From assembly GCF_000237925.1 (NCBI RefSeq), contig NC_031495.1, positions 25,314,872 through 25,378,871 of the forward strand: 64,000 nucleotides of DNA, read 5' to 3'. The stretch's first letter is position 1; each line of letters opens with the position of its first letter. The notes beneath the pieces are model-generated. The model was not told the origin of the DNA and searched no databases. It saw only the letters and a program-made list of their open reading frames with translations. This document shows, one piece after another, positions 13,401 through 28,400 of the stretch. Source of the stretch: Schistosoma mansoni. Taxonomy: Eukaryota; Platyhelminthes; Trematoda; Strigeidida; Schistosomatidae. The position numbers and the translations under genes were made by a program.

Positions 13401-16400
13401 ATTGTCCCAATATATAAGAAGGGGTCAAAATCATCTTGTGATAACCATAGAGGGATTAGTTTGGCTAATATAGCATCTAAAATACTAGCCTCAATAATTA
13501 TCGGGCGCCTAACTAAGACTCGTAAACTGTAAACACGAGAATAGCAGGCTGGCTTCAGACCTAGTCATGGCTGTATCGAACACATATTCACTATTCGTCA
13601 GGTTTTAGAACACAAACATGCTTATCGGCGTCCGATAATGATAGTTTTTCTTGACTTGAAAGCAGCATTTGACTCTGCAGACCGAGAGGCTATGTGGCAG
13701 TGTCTGTTATTGAAAGGAGTACCTCAGAAGTACACAAACCTTGTGAAGGATGTTTACTCGAAGACTAGCAATCGAGGGAGAGTTTATGGCGAGCTTTCAT
13801 CTGATTTCGCAACCTCAAGTGGTGTCCGACAAGGTTGTCCACTATCCCCATTTTTATTTAACTTCATTATAGACCTGTTGCTGGAAATAACACTCTCGTC
13901 GACTGAATTTTCAGGAATTGATCTTCTACCAGGAGGTCTACTTATCGACTTAGAATACACAAATGACATAGTCCTGTTTTGTGAAGACTGACAAAATACA
14001 GAGTCTACTGTTAGAACTGAGTAATAATGCCAGGGTATTTGGGATGCGTTTCTCCCCATCTAGATGTAAATTGTTACTCCAGGACTGGCCTGCGTCAACA
14101 CCTGAACTAAGGATAGGGAGTGAAGTAGTCGAACGCGTCGACAACTTCACCTATCTTGGAAGTCTAATCAGCCCTAATGGGTTGGTGTCTGACGAAATCT
14201 CAGCACAGATTCAAGAGGCTCGTTTGGCTTTTGCCAACTTACGTGACCTATGGCGAAGACGAGATATCCGTCTATCAATTAAGGGACGAGTATACTGCAC
14301 AGCAGTTCACTCTATTCTACTTTACGGCTGCGAAACATGGCCATTAAGAGTAGAAGATACTCATAAGCTACTAGTATTTGACCACAGATGCCTTAGAAAT
14401 ATTGCTCGCATCTGCTGGGATAACCGGGTAAGTAATAGTGAGGTTGGACACAAGGTATTAGGGAATGATGGTGAATCAGTTGATGAAGTTGTGGATCTTC
14501 ATCGACTGAGATTGTTGGGCCACGTGTTGTTACGTATGCCTGAACATTTTCCCATGATTTTGACTTTGACACTATCACGGTATATTTCATTGCATTTCAA
14601 CTACTGTTGTTTAGATATTGTTATCATTGTAGAAGTCAAGAGTCATCTCTTGTTTTCTGACCTTTGTTGATACCATTTTTTGTTAGTTTCGCATCTGATA
14701 AGTAACCTAATCATTATATTTTGGTTAAATATCCTAAATACGAATAATAACTTTAGTTCTCTTATATATTAAGTCAATCGTGTATTAGTCCTTTCTTGTA
14801 AATCTAATATAATTAGAGGTTGATTTATCGTTTCGATCACTTCAGTTACTGGAGTATTCTATTCGATCAACTATTCCGTCATATCAGGCTCTACTATACA
14901 TAGAAACGGAAATGTATATCATCATTAACACTTCCACGATGTTTGTCTTCCAAAATTAATTATCACATTTTGTAACTACCTTTAATCGATTAGCAGTTTT
15001 AAACTACTAAAATCTGTTTACAGAATACAATTCTCTTGTTGTAAATACGTAGGTGTGATAATAGTACTAGGGGCTACAAATAAATTTGAGAAAAGTTTTG
15101 TGTTGGTTCTTAGTTTCCCATTAACTTCGGTTCCTATTTATCCTAAATTTTCAAATCTATCTACCCAATACATCGAATTTAACTGATTAAATTATTACAA
15201 GACTTCTTATTTATCTACTTTTTTATAGAATAACTAATTCACCTACTATATGTAGTCTTTGTTGGTGTACAGAGAATTGTTTTTTAATTAGTCGGGGACA
15301 TTCAATTCGTATTTGTCAAATTTCAGATCGGACTAGTAATTCTGATCATTCACTGCATTCCAGCAATTCTTCATTAACTCATCGATCGTCTCAAAGTTTA
15401 TCCTCAGTTGAATGTCGTATTGGCTTGCCAAGTCGTTATGTTGAAATCGTACATCAAATTAATATGGATGATTCTATTATTATTCATAGTGTTTCAAGAC
15501 ATCAGGCATGTATTCTACTCTTATTTAATGTTATTAATGACTTGTCTAAATCAAACTATGAAATATCTGTTCTTGATATTGATTTAGATTCAATAAGTAA
15601 TAATTTAATTTCATCCAATCAACAATATAAAGAAATTTATCATGAAAAATTGTCAATGAAATCAACCGCTTCATCACATATTGTCGGTCTAGGTAAGATT
15701 TTTCAATGCTTAAAACCATGTAAAGTGAATATGTATAACTTGGTAAATAAATTGTGAAACACTTCTTAGATTGAAATTTTTAAAAATATACTAATTATTA
15801 GTTTTAGGACGACTTTCATTATATTTTCTATGTGTAGATATCCATTTTCTTTGAATATGCATTAAATATTGGTTAGTCATTACTTCACTTGTATCCATTC
15901 CGGTTTACAGGGATTACAAGAACTCTGGTTTTGTTTTGAACTGAAGAAATTTTAATTATATTTTCGATCTGTAAACCACTTAGGCTTCATAATTTTTGTT
16001 TCTAGTTAACACCTTGACCTAGAAAAAAATCAAATATCTGTAACTATGTTTCACATTCAGCTCTGTCAATTAGGCATGACTGTAAATAATAATGTATCGT
16101 ATGATTTGATTATCACCTACCAACTTAAGTCCATTAAATTCAGTCACCAAATTATTTAAAAACAAAATCTCAGTTTGTATCTTATCTGAAATACAATAAA
16201 TGGACTAAGATGTTTTCGTATAATCCAAGGACAGTTTTCATCATGGCTGCCATCAACCGAACTAGTCATCATCGTCTAGACTGAATGAAGTAGTTGAGCT
16301 CGTTTACCACTGACTTATCCTGTAAGTCTCATCAGCCCTGGTACGTTAGTGTTTGACGAAACCTGGACACGATTCCGAAAATCCCAATTGACGTTTGTGA

Positions 16401-19400
16401 ATATTCGTCACTTATTGTTTAGGCTAGGTGTCCGTCTGGCAATCAAATTATGAGTTTGTTGTGCAATAATCTGCCCTGAATTACTCTACGGTTGTACAAC
16501 ATGGTCTTTGAAAGTAGAAAAACATGAAGACTGCAGATTCTCGTTACTGCTGTATTCAAAGCGTTGCTTGCATCTGTTGGGACTCCTTCGTGGGCTATTC
16601 TGAGGTTAGACACTGGGCACCATGAAAAGATCACAAACCAGTTGGTGAGGCTGTAAATCTTCACCGACTAACGTGGTTGGGACGTGTACTACTTATGTCT
16701 AATCACAATTTACCTCGACGGGCGATATTTACTGATATAGCATTAAGTCAAAAGAAATTCAAGGGTTTCCAAACCGCGACGTGACATCAGTGCATAAAGT
16801 TGATCCGAGCCATGTTGTTAGATGTCGTCCTCCTGGTTAGAGTTCACGCAATAACCACATTTGGTGGCTGAAGACGTTGTGCCACATGACTCGAAATAGA
16901 TTATTGTAACGCACTTTCGATTTCTTCCCTATCCCCTTCTTGATATTGAGTTCCAGTGTTACTTCACATACACCGTTACATTTTGTTTTGTAGAACTATA
17001 TTCTTGATATTTTTGTCTTTCTCATTATCCTTGCTACTACATTATTTCCATCCCCTTACTATTCATTTCATCACATTGTACTAGTGTGGTATGCCAAATT
17101 GAACTCTCATATTTATGTCAGGCTCGACGTTGTTTATAACAGCTTCATATTATAACGATCCTTTTCCTTTTTACACGAATGGGACGTTAATTTACCTAAG
17201 ACGAATATCTACACTAGATTCCCTCCCAGTGTCTACTCTACAGGGCTTCAATACAACTCACATCAAGAACACGTGACTAGAACGTAAATATATTTCCACG
17301 CCAAAACCCAATACAATCCGATAACAATGAACAATTAATCGATCAATAATAATAAGTAATAAAGATAGAGGAATGTATAACTCATCTGACACCTGTCAGA
17401 CTACCTGCATTTCTGACTAAGCAGACAACCGAACATTATCATCCTCGCCCACACATCATTTCAGATAGCTGTTTTATCGAAGTTTAGAACTTTTCAGCTG
17501 TATTCATTCAAGACTTTAATAAAAAGTGAATATTCAATTTGTTTCTTTAGAGAGTTCCGTATTATGTTAATCTCTTCTTAAGTTTACATATTGTCTGGTG
17601 TGTAAATCGTAAAGTTTTAACTCATACTGTGTTTCTTTTATTAAAAGTGACTAAACTTCATGAAGCTATATTCTATTCAGCTTTTTTAAATTTATACATG
17701 AACATAATAATCTCTATGACATGATGTTGTTCGTTTCCATTGGATGTGATACTGTTTATAATGGATTTAAGTAATATGTTAATTAGTAGATTAGTTTGAC
17801 AATGAATTATTTGAAGAATTCCATTAATTTTGCCCATGTATGCTAACATTAAAAAAAATCCGCAAAACAATTCAGTTAAGAAAATTTCTTTTCGATAAAT
17901 GTCATTTACAAAAGCTGTACAATCGTATTTATAGCCTATAAGAAAATATGTAGTTACTGTATCACTAAGTAATCGATAAAATTTCGGTTGTGAAACAAAA
18001 TTTATGTAATAGTGTATTAGGGCAATAAGAAATAGCAAGATCAAAATAGGAATATAGAAGGGAAGTCCGAAAAATGATTGTCTACTTGCTAAGTATAAAA
18101 AGGTATGGAAAAAAACACGCAGCAGCAATAACTTGTAAAATTAGAAGTGGGTGATTGATCCCAGGGCATGTTGTTTTTGAATATAGATCAGAATTGGATG
18201 GGAAAATTGTTAAAGCATCTGGTGTGCACAAATTTAAACTTACCAACTCTACTCTCTAATACCTCGTCGAACTTGGCCACAGCACCTTCGGAAATTTCTT
18301 TTAAAATTATCTACAAAGTTGAGAGGAAAATTACCTGAAAATTATGTAACTCTGTCGATTGTCCTCGATCTAATAATTTTAATATGTAAAGTACTCAAGT
18401 TAAGTCGATGTTAATTGAACTGTGCCCTGATTGGTCACTGAGCAAAGATAGATATGTCCGGCTTGTAGTTAGTGTGTAAACTATTGTTATATGTAAAAGA
18501 TTACTTTCACTGTAATTATATTTGGATTTCACACTGTGTGAATGTTTTGTAATTTCTCTCGATAATCTGTTGTCTAGTTCTCGATCGTTGTTCTTACCTT
18601 GTATATCAGAATTTACATGATATAATGTTTAGTACTCAGTCTCATATTTAGTGAAATATTGGATCTGTTTATTGGGGAATTCCTACTCCCCCACCGGTTA
18701 GCGAGTATAGAAAAGAAACTGAAAATTAAATGGACTCATTTTTTCCCTTTTATTTACCTTTATATGTTAGCTAGTGTGCCTCATGAAAATACGCATTATA
18801 TTTTTTCAAGAAAAGAGCTATTTTGTGCGCAAGAACTAACTCTTGATGATCGTATTGATTGGTTCCTTGAAAATAGTTTATTTTCTAAAGGACTTGAAAC
18901 TGCTCAAGAACATCCACGATTGTTGACTCGTCATACAGTTCAAGTAAGCGTAATCGAAAATTTATTTTATGCTAGTTTAAATGGGGTTTTCAAGTATTAC
19001 AATTCAAATTAATCTGGAATATTTTACTCAGAAATGTAAAATCAAATTATTAATAATATTGACGTCGTATCATGACTCTAAATGTTTTTTTTATCCATTT
19101 TTTATGTTTGGTATGAAAATCACCAAAATAGATGCCTTATTATAGATATGTGAAAACACACTTCATGATAGGATTACTTTCACATATACTCTCACACAAA
19201 TTTATTTTGGATTTTTAGACATTTTTTCATTGTTCTAAAATTTTCATATACTGTATGCTTGTTTCTTGCACGACATGTAAATAATACTTTAAAGGAATAA
19301 AAAAAATTAAGTCATTCACCAGGTACTTGGTTATGAACTACACTCTTAGTATGAAAACTAATGATACTACCTGGTTTCCGAGATCGAAGTACGTAAAGTA

Positions 19401-22400
19401 GATCTCGAACCTGGAAATGAGTAACTGAAAGTCGGGCGCCTTTAACCACTAGGCCAACGCTTCAATAACAGTAAAGCACTTACGGTCTTCTTAAGTAGTT
19501 CATCTGTCAATATAGCAGCTAAGTATGCTATACAATTTCTCACTTACTTTAAAGGCAAAGAATAATTCCTTCTGATGTAACCATAGATTACTGATCAACT
19601 GCTTTAATCGGATACATAGTTTTCAAGTGATATTTTGGAAGTACATTGTTTGGTATGATGGACGAAACACTTGCGAATTTCGTAACATTTCGTGTATATT
19701 TTTTTTTTTACCAAAATTACTACTTTATTGAACTAATTAAAAACATGAATATTTAATAAAGCTTGTTTTTATTTTCTGTTTTATTATAATTTTCTACTTT
19801 CTTCATAGTCTGTTGGCATAACGTATATCGATTATTTATTAAGTGAACGTTATTTCATTGGAGCTGGAATACTTTGTGCACAAGTTTTATCAACTAGAGA
19901 AGCTTGGGAAGAACAAGTCCGGAAATTCTCAAATATTGATCATTTAGAGGTGATATTTCTGTTAAATTATTGTCCTTTTTCATTATAGTGTTCACCAAAC
20001 ACTTTTCACTACTGCACTGATATTATTAATGATACCTGAATAACTTTTATGTTGTCATCACTCTCTTTATTGTTATTTAAGAAAAGATAAAATTGAAGAT
20101 AAACGCCTAAACATAGTGTTATAATCATTTGTTATCTTGGGACTAAGCTTGCCCACTTGGGTCGGCCATGAATTTAATACAGTAGAGTAGAATCTTTTGG
20201 ATAATATCAATTTGAATCTGTAGTTATATGTTTTTGTTAACATTATCAATATTATCTTATCAAAAAGCACAAAATGTACAGTTACAGCTCACTTCCCATT
20301 TCCTTGGAACAGTGTTACATAAAGAGCCTTGAATTTTCACAAAAATTAATTTATATAAAAAGCTTTTTCTAAATGGATTGATAGGCTAAAAAAAAGAACG
20401 TAATTCCACTGAAAAACACTAATCTATAGTAATTACAATTGTTCTTTTCCAGTACCTTATATCTCACTAAACTATCTGACTTGTAAAACTGTAAAGAATT
20501 ATTGTATCGCTTAAAAATTCCCATCATATTAAAAGATAAATTATATGGACGAAAAATATTCTTTTCAATAATCTAGAAAATGTTTAGGTTCAAGGCAAAA
20601 TACATTATTCAAAATTATAGCATGTGAATTAAGGATTGTATGTAATATACAATAAAATAAAATCGTAATTGTTGGGATGACTAATATGAAGAGTTGACTT
20701 AAATAGAATAATTTTATACCTTAAGTAAAGTTGTAGGATAACCGATGAGAGTAAATATGGTTAACATGGAATGAGAAATCACGTAATATGTAGTATAATA
20801 TAAATTGGGTACGAATTAGTAGATCAGGATGGATGCTGAATAAATTTCTCAAAAAGGTTAACAAGTGTAATAATATAGTGATAATAATAATAATAAAAAT
20901 ATTAAGATGTGTGGATAAGTTTAGGATATAAAAATGATTATTAACTAGTTAGTCCCAGAAGTATGCCAATGTAAAAAAAGTAGTTGAACATATTTCTTGT
21001 GGACATAAAACCCCGACTTCTTGGTCGGAATAGCTATTGCTTCAGCCGTCTGAAAGATTTTCAGTCTGATGGATTCAAGCAGATTGCTGTTAACACGTCA
21101 TATTATTATGAATGATTGCTTCCTTTAGGTTGTATGCCACGTTTGTACTAAATGAGCTAAAATCGAGCCGTTAACAGTTTTCACTATATTTTTGCTTAAC
21201 TGCACTGTTAGGTACTAGCGAGTCCGAAAATACGAATCCCTAGAACACTTGGCTGTATAACTTGCTCCACAAGAGTAGTTGAATTGATAGATACAGAAAG
21301 AGATGGCTAGTTTAGGTAATTTATCTTTCAATTCCAGAATGGTCATCGGATGTGTAAAAAACAATAGTTGTAGTTTACCTGTATTAAAAGTCCTTCGCAT
21401 TGCTCTGTGCAACTTTGGTGTCAGCATTTCACTGTGTGCTTACTTACTTTACTTTTACTTAGGTCTGTTACCCCCAGTGGAGCATAGGTCGCTGACCAGC
21501 ATTCTCCGTTCCACTCTGTCCTGGGTCTTCCTTTCTAGTTCTATCCAATTGTTGTTCATTCTTCTCATGTCTGTTTCCATTTCTCGGCGTAATGTGTTCT
21601 TTGCTCTTTCTCTTCTCCTTCGGCCTTTAGGATTTCATGTAAGGGATTGCCTTGTGAGGCAGTAGGGTGCTTTTATCAATGTGTGTCCTATCTACTTCCA
21701 GCGCTTCTTCCTGATTTCTTCATCCGCTGGAATCTGGTTTGTTCTCACTCACAGTAGAATGTTGCTGATAGTGTCTGGCCGACCGATCCGAAGTATTTTG
21801 CGTAAACAACTGTTAATAAACACCTGTATCTTCTGGATAAGGGTTTTGTAGTTCTCTAGGTTTCCGCCCCGTACAGTAGAACTGTCTTGACATTTGTATT
21901 GAAAATTCCGATCGTGGTGTTGGTTGACAATTGTTTTGAGTTCCAGATGTTCTTCAGTTGTGGATATGCTGCTCTTGTTTTGCCGATCCGTGCCCTCACA
22001 TTTGCATCAGATCCACCGTGTTCATCAATGATGCTGCCCAGATATGTAAAGGTTTTTTCATCCCCTAAAGCTTCTCCGTCAAGTGCGATTCGATTGGTGC
22101 ATGTTGTGTTGTATCGGAGAATCTTGATTTTTTCTTTATGTATGTTGAGACCTATTGCTGCCGAGTCTGCTGCTACACTGGTCGTCTTCTCCTGTATTTG
22201 TTGTTGCGTGTGTGATAGAAAAGCCAGATCACCTGCGAAGTCTAAATCGTCCAGCTACATCCTAGCTGTCCATTGTATCCTGTGCTTCCCACCAGATGTT
22301 GACGTCTTCATGATCCAATCGATCACCAGGAGAAAGAGAAATGGTGAGAGTAAGCAACCTTGCCTGATAACGGTCTTTACCTCAAACGAGTCAGTGAGCT

Positions 22401-25400
22401 GTCTGCCATGCACGATTTCGCAGTTTAATCCATCATAGGAATTCCGTATGACATTGACCATCTTCTCAGGCACGCCGTAGTGTCGAAGTAGCCTCCATAG
22501 TGTTGTCCTGTCCACGCTATCAAATGCTTTCTCGTAGTCAGTGAAGTTGATGTAGACTGATGAATTCCATTCAATTGATTGTTCCACAGTGATCCGTAAT
22601 GTTGCAATTTGGTATGTACACGATCAATGCTTATGGAATCCAGCCTGTTGATCTCGAAGTTGGGCGTCTACGGAGTCCTTCATTCTGTTTAACAATACCC
22701 TGTTAAGGACTTTTCCTGGTATTGAGAGAAGAGTGATACCCCTGTAGTTATCACACTTGCTGAGATCGCCTTCCTTTGGTACCTTGATCAGATGTCCTTT
22801 CCAGTCTGTTGGTACTTGTTCTTCATCCCAAATCTTACTGAAGAGAATGTGGATTGTCTTTGAAGTTACTGCTACATTTGCTTTCAGTGCCTCTGCCGGG
22901 ATGTTGTCTGGTCCCGCTGCTTTGCCGCTCTTGATTTGTCTAATGGTCATGCTGATCTCTTCAATTGTTGGTGGGCCAACATCGATTGGGATGTCTGTGG
23001 GTGCTGCCTCGATGTTGGGTGGGTTCAGTGGAGCTGGTCGACTCAAGAGTTCTTTGATATGTTCTACCCACCTGTTTCGTTGTTCTTCAATGTCAGTGAT
23101 TACTTTGCCTTCCTTGCTTTTCACTGGTCTTTCTGGCTTACGGTAATTTCCGGCAAGTTTCTTTGTTGTGTCATACAGTTTTCTCATGTTTCCCTCTCTT
23201 GCAGCCTTTTCCGCTGTCATTGCTAAATCTTCCACATATTTACGTTTGTCGGTTCTGATGCTCCTCTTCACTTGCTTGTTTACTTCTGTGTATTCAGCCT
23301 GTGCCTTGGCGCTTTCTGCTCTTGTCCGGCTGGTATTGATTGTTGCCTTCTTCTTCTTCTTTTCTTTAATCTTATCCAGTGTACCAACAGTGATCCATTC
23401 CTTGTGATGATGCTTCTTGTGGCCCAGAACCTCCTGACATGTTGAAACGACTGCCTCCTTGATACCTTTCCAGTTGTTCTTTATGGTAGTTTCCTCTCCA
23501 TTGAGTAGATCATGAAGAGCGTGGAACTTATTGCTGAGGGCTATCTTGAATTTGTTGAGTTTGTCATTATCCCGAAGAAAGGCCGTATTAAACTTTTGTG
23601 ATGTTGTCCGCCTCGTTGTCCAATGCTTCTTAAGTTTCAATTTCATCTTGGAGACTAGCAAGTGATGACGTGAGGCTATGTCAGTTGCTTTCTTGGTTCG
23701 CACGTCCTCCGTCGTCTTCTTGAAAGTTTTGTTGGTGCAGATATGGTAGATTTGGTTCTGTATATTATGGTTCGGTGAAGTTCATCCGGCTTTGTGTACA
23801 CGTTTATGTGGGAATATTGTGACGCCTATGACCAGTTTATTGAAGACACATAGGTTTGCAAATCCCACCATTTTCCTTTCTTTCTCCCAATCCATGTCGT
23901 CCCATGACGTCTTCATATCTAGTGTTGTCCATTCCAACCTTAGCACTTAAATTTCCCATCGAAATGGTCAGGTCCTTTATTGGGCACTTCTCGAAGATTG
24001 ACTGCAGCCTATCGTGAAATTGACCTTTAACGTCTTCATTGTAGCCGTTGGTAGGTGTATAGCATTGGATGACGTTCTTTCTTTGTTTTGAAGGAGGCTT
24101 TGATGACTATTGGTCCATGAGATTCCCATCCTATAAGTGCATTTTGTGCTTGTTTGGACAGCATCAATGCAACTCCTTGTGCATGTGGGGCATTTTCACT
24201 GTGTGCATTACCTCCTAATTGTAAGTGTGTATACGGAGGCTTTTTGCTCACAGTTAGGGCCTCCCTTACGCTCTTTTTTCTTGGCTAAATGTTTATTTTT
24301 AAATTTCTCCGGATATTCATTTTCCTTCAGGGTAGTACTCAATGCCTGTTTTTTCTTCAACCGAATCTAGGGGCATATGGTCTTAATTCTATAGTGAAGT
24401 GTCTTGATCAGGTTCCTTTTGTATTATAGGGAAACAAAACTAAGACAACTGACTGGCCGTGTCTCTTCACTTAATTTCACGTTCGCACATCATGTACTGG
24501 AGATTGTTGACTGATTATCCTTCAACCGTTTTCGAAAAAAGCCACCCGCTCCACATATCATTTTGCTACCCTGTTACTGACTTACTAAATGACTACCNNN
24601 NNNNNNNNNNNNNNNNNNNNNNNNNNNNNNNNNNNNNNNNNNNNNNNNNNNNNNNNNNNNNNNNNNNNNNNNNNNNNNNNNNNNNNNNNNNNNNNNNNNN
24701 NNNNNNNNNNNNNNNNNNNNNNNNNNNNNNNNNNNNNNNNNNNNNNNNNNNNNNNNNNNNNNNNNNNNNNNNNNNNNNNNNNNNNNNNNNNNNNNNNGGA
24801 GATTGTGGTATTTTCAACTGTGAAAATACCACAATCTCCACAAATGCTCATACTGACAATAATCATGTGCTCACTGGTAGCAAGCTTCAAGATGGATTTC
24901 CTGGAGTTTTAATGAGAAGCCGTGACCAGTGGAGTCCAATCTGTGCCGGGTGGAGACAGTTATCCACTTCACACAAAGGATGAAGGGTTGTGCAAGATCA
25001 TAGATCGATTGAAGCTACACATTGACATCATTGAATACCGGCTCAGTGGTCTAAAGGTTAGGGGTTTGCACGCGAGACCGAAGGTTCTGAGTTCGAGTTC
25101 CGCATGCGCGTACCACTGAGGAGTCCCATTCTAAGACGAAACAGCCGTCTAGTGCTTCTAGGTTTTCAATGGTTGTTTAGCTTAGATAGACTTATGAATC
25201 CAACCATTAAAATGACTACAGTCTCCTCAAATCCCCATTTTGATTCCTTATTTAATAAGTTGATAATCAACTCATAGCGGATTCTCACCCACAAATGACT
25301 AGACGGTAGGACAAATCCCCACTAATCTATTAAACTTGACTAGTAACAACTATATTTATCATTTCATGTAAGACAAAATAAATATGATTAATTGTATACG

Positions 25401-28400
25401 GAGAATAACTTAAGGTCACTGACTAATGCAATAATGTAATTTATCCGGGTGATTCGTGCAATTTACCATTGTTTAAAGATAATTTTTTTTATCAGAAATT
25501 GATATCAGTTGAAAAATCATTGGAAACCAAGTGAAAATTACTAGCTGTTTTGTATAAGGTCTTAGTCTTCTTAACAGTGCACACTTAAAACTTACCAATT
25601 TCAAGTCTGTGGTGGACCTCAGCAAAAGAGCTTAGTTGAAATATAACAATTCGCAACGTTACCAACAATATACCAAAAGAATTAACACTAAGAACCTAAG
25701 CGTGTGTCTATGATTAACGCAAAAGGTAACAAATTACAGTTAAATTATAAAAAGGTATATTGAACAACAAAATGGTAACAGTGTTATGAAATGAATGTTA
25801 CTTGTAAGCTGCTTTCTGAGATAACAACCACAAATAAGTTCACTTGGTTAACAAAGATTCCTCTGCACGTGATGGCACCAACAGCAAAATGGAGAAGATT
25901 AGATCCAGTAGTATTATTCAGTAATGATCCGGGCCAAAACACCAACGTAGTGTGGAATGGTCTAAAAAGATGTTATAATACTATTATAATCTTCAATCAA
26001 AGGCCGTGGCCGTTAAAGCAGAAGAATAGACGGCGGATACCACGTTTATATTTTAAGAAGCGCGGTAGTGAAGTCGTGTTATATATAAACAAACAAAAGT
26101 ATTCGTTTCTTTACGATTGATACAGAAAAACAATAGATATCAAATATGAGTGTGATTACATAAAAAGTGTGACAACTAGGAAAAATATGTGACCTTTAAT
26201 TTGTTGTTACAAAAAATCACTAGACATAAATGTCACTATATAACTCCCTCCCTAGGGCATGCGTCGGTGGAGGTATGCCCGACGTAAATTCTAAGTGCTT
26301 TGGAGGGGAAAAAAAATTATTACACAACAAAGGAAAGAATAAATAGAGGTTATCAAAAAAAAAAATTTAATAAGTATATATACTTATGAAACAAAATGTT
26401 TTTGTGTGGTTAGAAAAAAAAAAAAATTTGTGTTTATTATCTTTAATATATGTAAAAAAACAAAAAATTTAACAAAGATAATTGAACGTATAATAAAAAT
26501 AATAGTGTTATTAATAATAACGTTAATTAAATTGATATATTACCGGAAAAATTTTTAATATCTGTATATATCAATGTAAACGATCAATTATAAAATGAAC
26601 AAATACAACTAAGTTGGGTATCGTTACAGTTAATAATGAGCATCATGAGTAACTCTTAGCATATAGGTATTTACTCACATTACAGAATATGACCAAATGA
26701 AGATTAAGTAATGAGTTCAACATAACGTTTAGGAATATGTACCTGTCTTCCCGTACGAGTAGTTTTTAAAAAAGGTAAGGTAGTGGAATTAGGAACTAAG
26801 TTTGTAGGAGGCGTAACATTAGCATCACACATTGTTTGAGTTGGCGATTTCACAGAAGTAGGTGAAGAATTAGCTGGAAACGCAGGAAGCTGTGTTGTGC
26901 AGTTGTTGTCTTTAGAAGGCTTTCGACTGTTATGTGTTTCAGACTCTATGAAAGCGGGTTTTAACCTGTCAATTGCAACTGTTTCCTTTTTCCCATTCTT
27001 CTTGATTGTGAAATATTTTGCTTGCCTGTCTACTACTTCATAAGGTCCTTCATAAGGGTGTTGTAAAGGACGTCTTACTGAGTCGACACGGACAAACACA
27101 AATTTACATGTGTTTAGGTGCTTGCTAATTTGCTCTTTTAAGAAAACTGGTCGAGGTGCAACAGGCTTAATGCTATTCATGTGGCTCATTAGTCTTTCGC
27201 AAAAGGAGGAGGGGTCTGTACATACAGAAGTGCCTTTATGCGTGACTAGTTGACCAGGTAAGGTTAAATTAGTTCCATAAACTAGCTGAGCAGGTGAGCC
27301 CTTATATTTCTCTTTGGAACTGTAATTTTGAGTTCACTTATAAACATTACGGCGCTGATTTTTCTCTTGGTAGTGATTATTTTTTTTGTATATTTGTAAT
27401 GTTTTCATCCGAGTCTGAAGACATCAGTCAGGACAACGACCGAACAGAGTTACACGCTTTAAACGTAATAAATGTACCTCCATTCAGTAGAGTAAACCCT
27501 CGTATATGGTTTGCACAGGTGGAAGTGCAGTTTCAGCGTCGTAACATTCGTTCACAACAATCGAAATACTCCTTTGTGCTTGGAATTCTACCAACTGAGG
27601 TAGCATTTGAGGTATCAGACCTCATAGACAACGTCCCTGTATCAAATGCCTACGACCAGTTGAAGCAGGCTATTATTCAACGTACCTCACTCTCGGATGA
27701 AAAGAAGCTACAACAATTGCTACATGAGTGCGAGCTAGGTGACAAGTCACCTTCCCAATTATTACGCCACATGAGGCAGTTGGCTGAACCTTTTAAGGTT
27801 GGTGATATATTTCTGAGAGAAATTTGGCTACAACGTTTACCAACAGTAGTCCGGCAAATTCTCTGCGCTTCTAACCAATCTTTAGATTTAGAGGTTCTAG
27901 CTAGCATGGCTGACAAAGTTCTAGAAGTAACGCCAGGCACAACACCCTACGTGCAGGCGATATCACAAACTTCGAGTGACACTAAAACTCCGAACATAGC
28001 TTCCTTAACAGCTGAATTAAGTGACTTACGTACACAGCACGCACGCACTGTCGCCAGTCTTGAAAACAAGCTAGATACATTACAATCAATTATTTCCAAT
28101 CTCACATCTCGAAAGTCTCGCTCTAGTTTTCAGGGGACCAAGAACCGAGATAACTCAAGAACAAAGAAAAATGATAACATCTGTTGGTACCATAGAAAGT
28201 ATGGTGACAAAGCTAGAAAGTGTGTTACGTCCTGTAAATTTTTCAGGTCATTTTCCTCGCCAAAAGATGTCAACCAGGCAGTAGTACCGACAAATGTTAC
28301 AGGTCATGCTACTAGTCACCTTTTCCACGTTCTCGACAAAACTTCAGGCTACAAATTCTTAGTAGACACTGGAGCCGAAGTCAGTGTTATCCCAGTTACG

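Noticed and set aside
19372-19475. Functional tRNA gene
   Set aside because: A- and B-box-like stretches are present, but the acceptor ends do not pair and no T-run terminator follows. A SINE or relic is more likely.
21303-22438. Plus-strand frames of 120 and 183 residues at 21303-21665 and 21887-22438
   Set aside because: They are antisense shadows of the RTE thumb, palm and tail, which are read on the - strand.
24459-24983. Open frames running through the N gaps (also around 37976-38430)
   Set aside because: They are open only because N is translated as unknown; the flanking residues have no family similarity.
25791-26120. 109-residue open frame, repeated at 36268-36597 (opposite strand) and partly at 38329-38430
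   Set aside because: It lies entirely inside the LTR and recurs with every LTR copy. It has no Gag, Pol or Env feature and is a by-product of LTR sequence.
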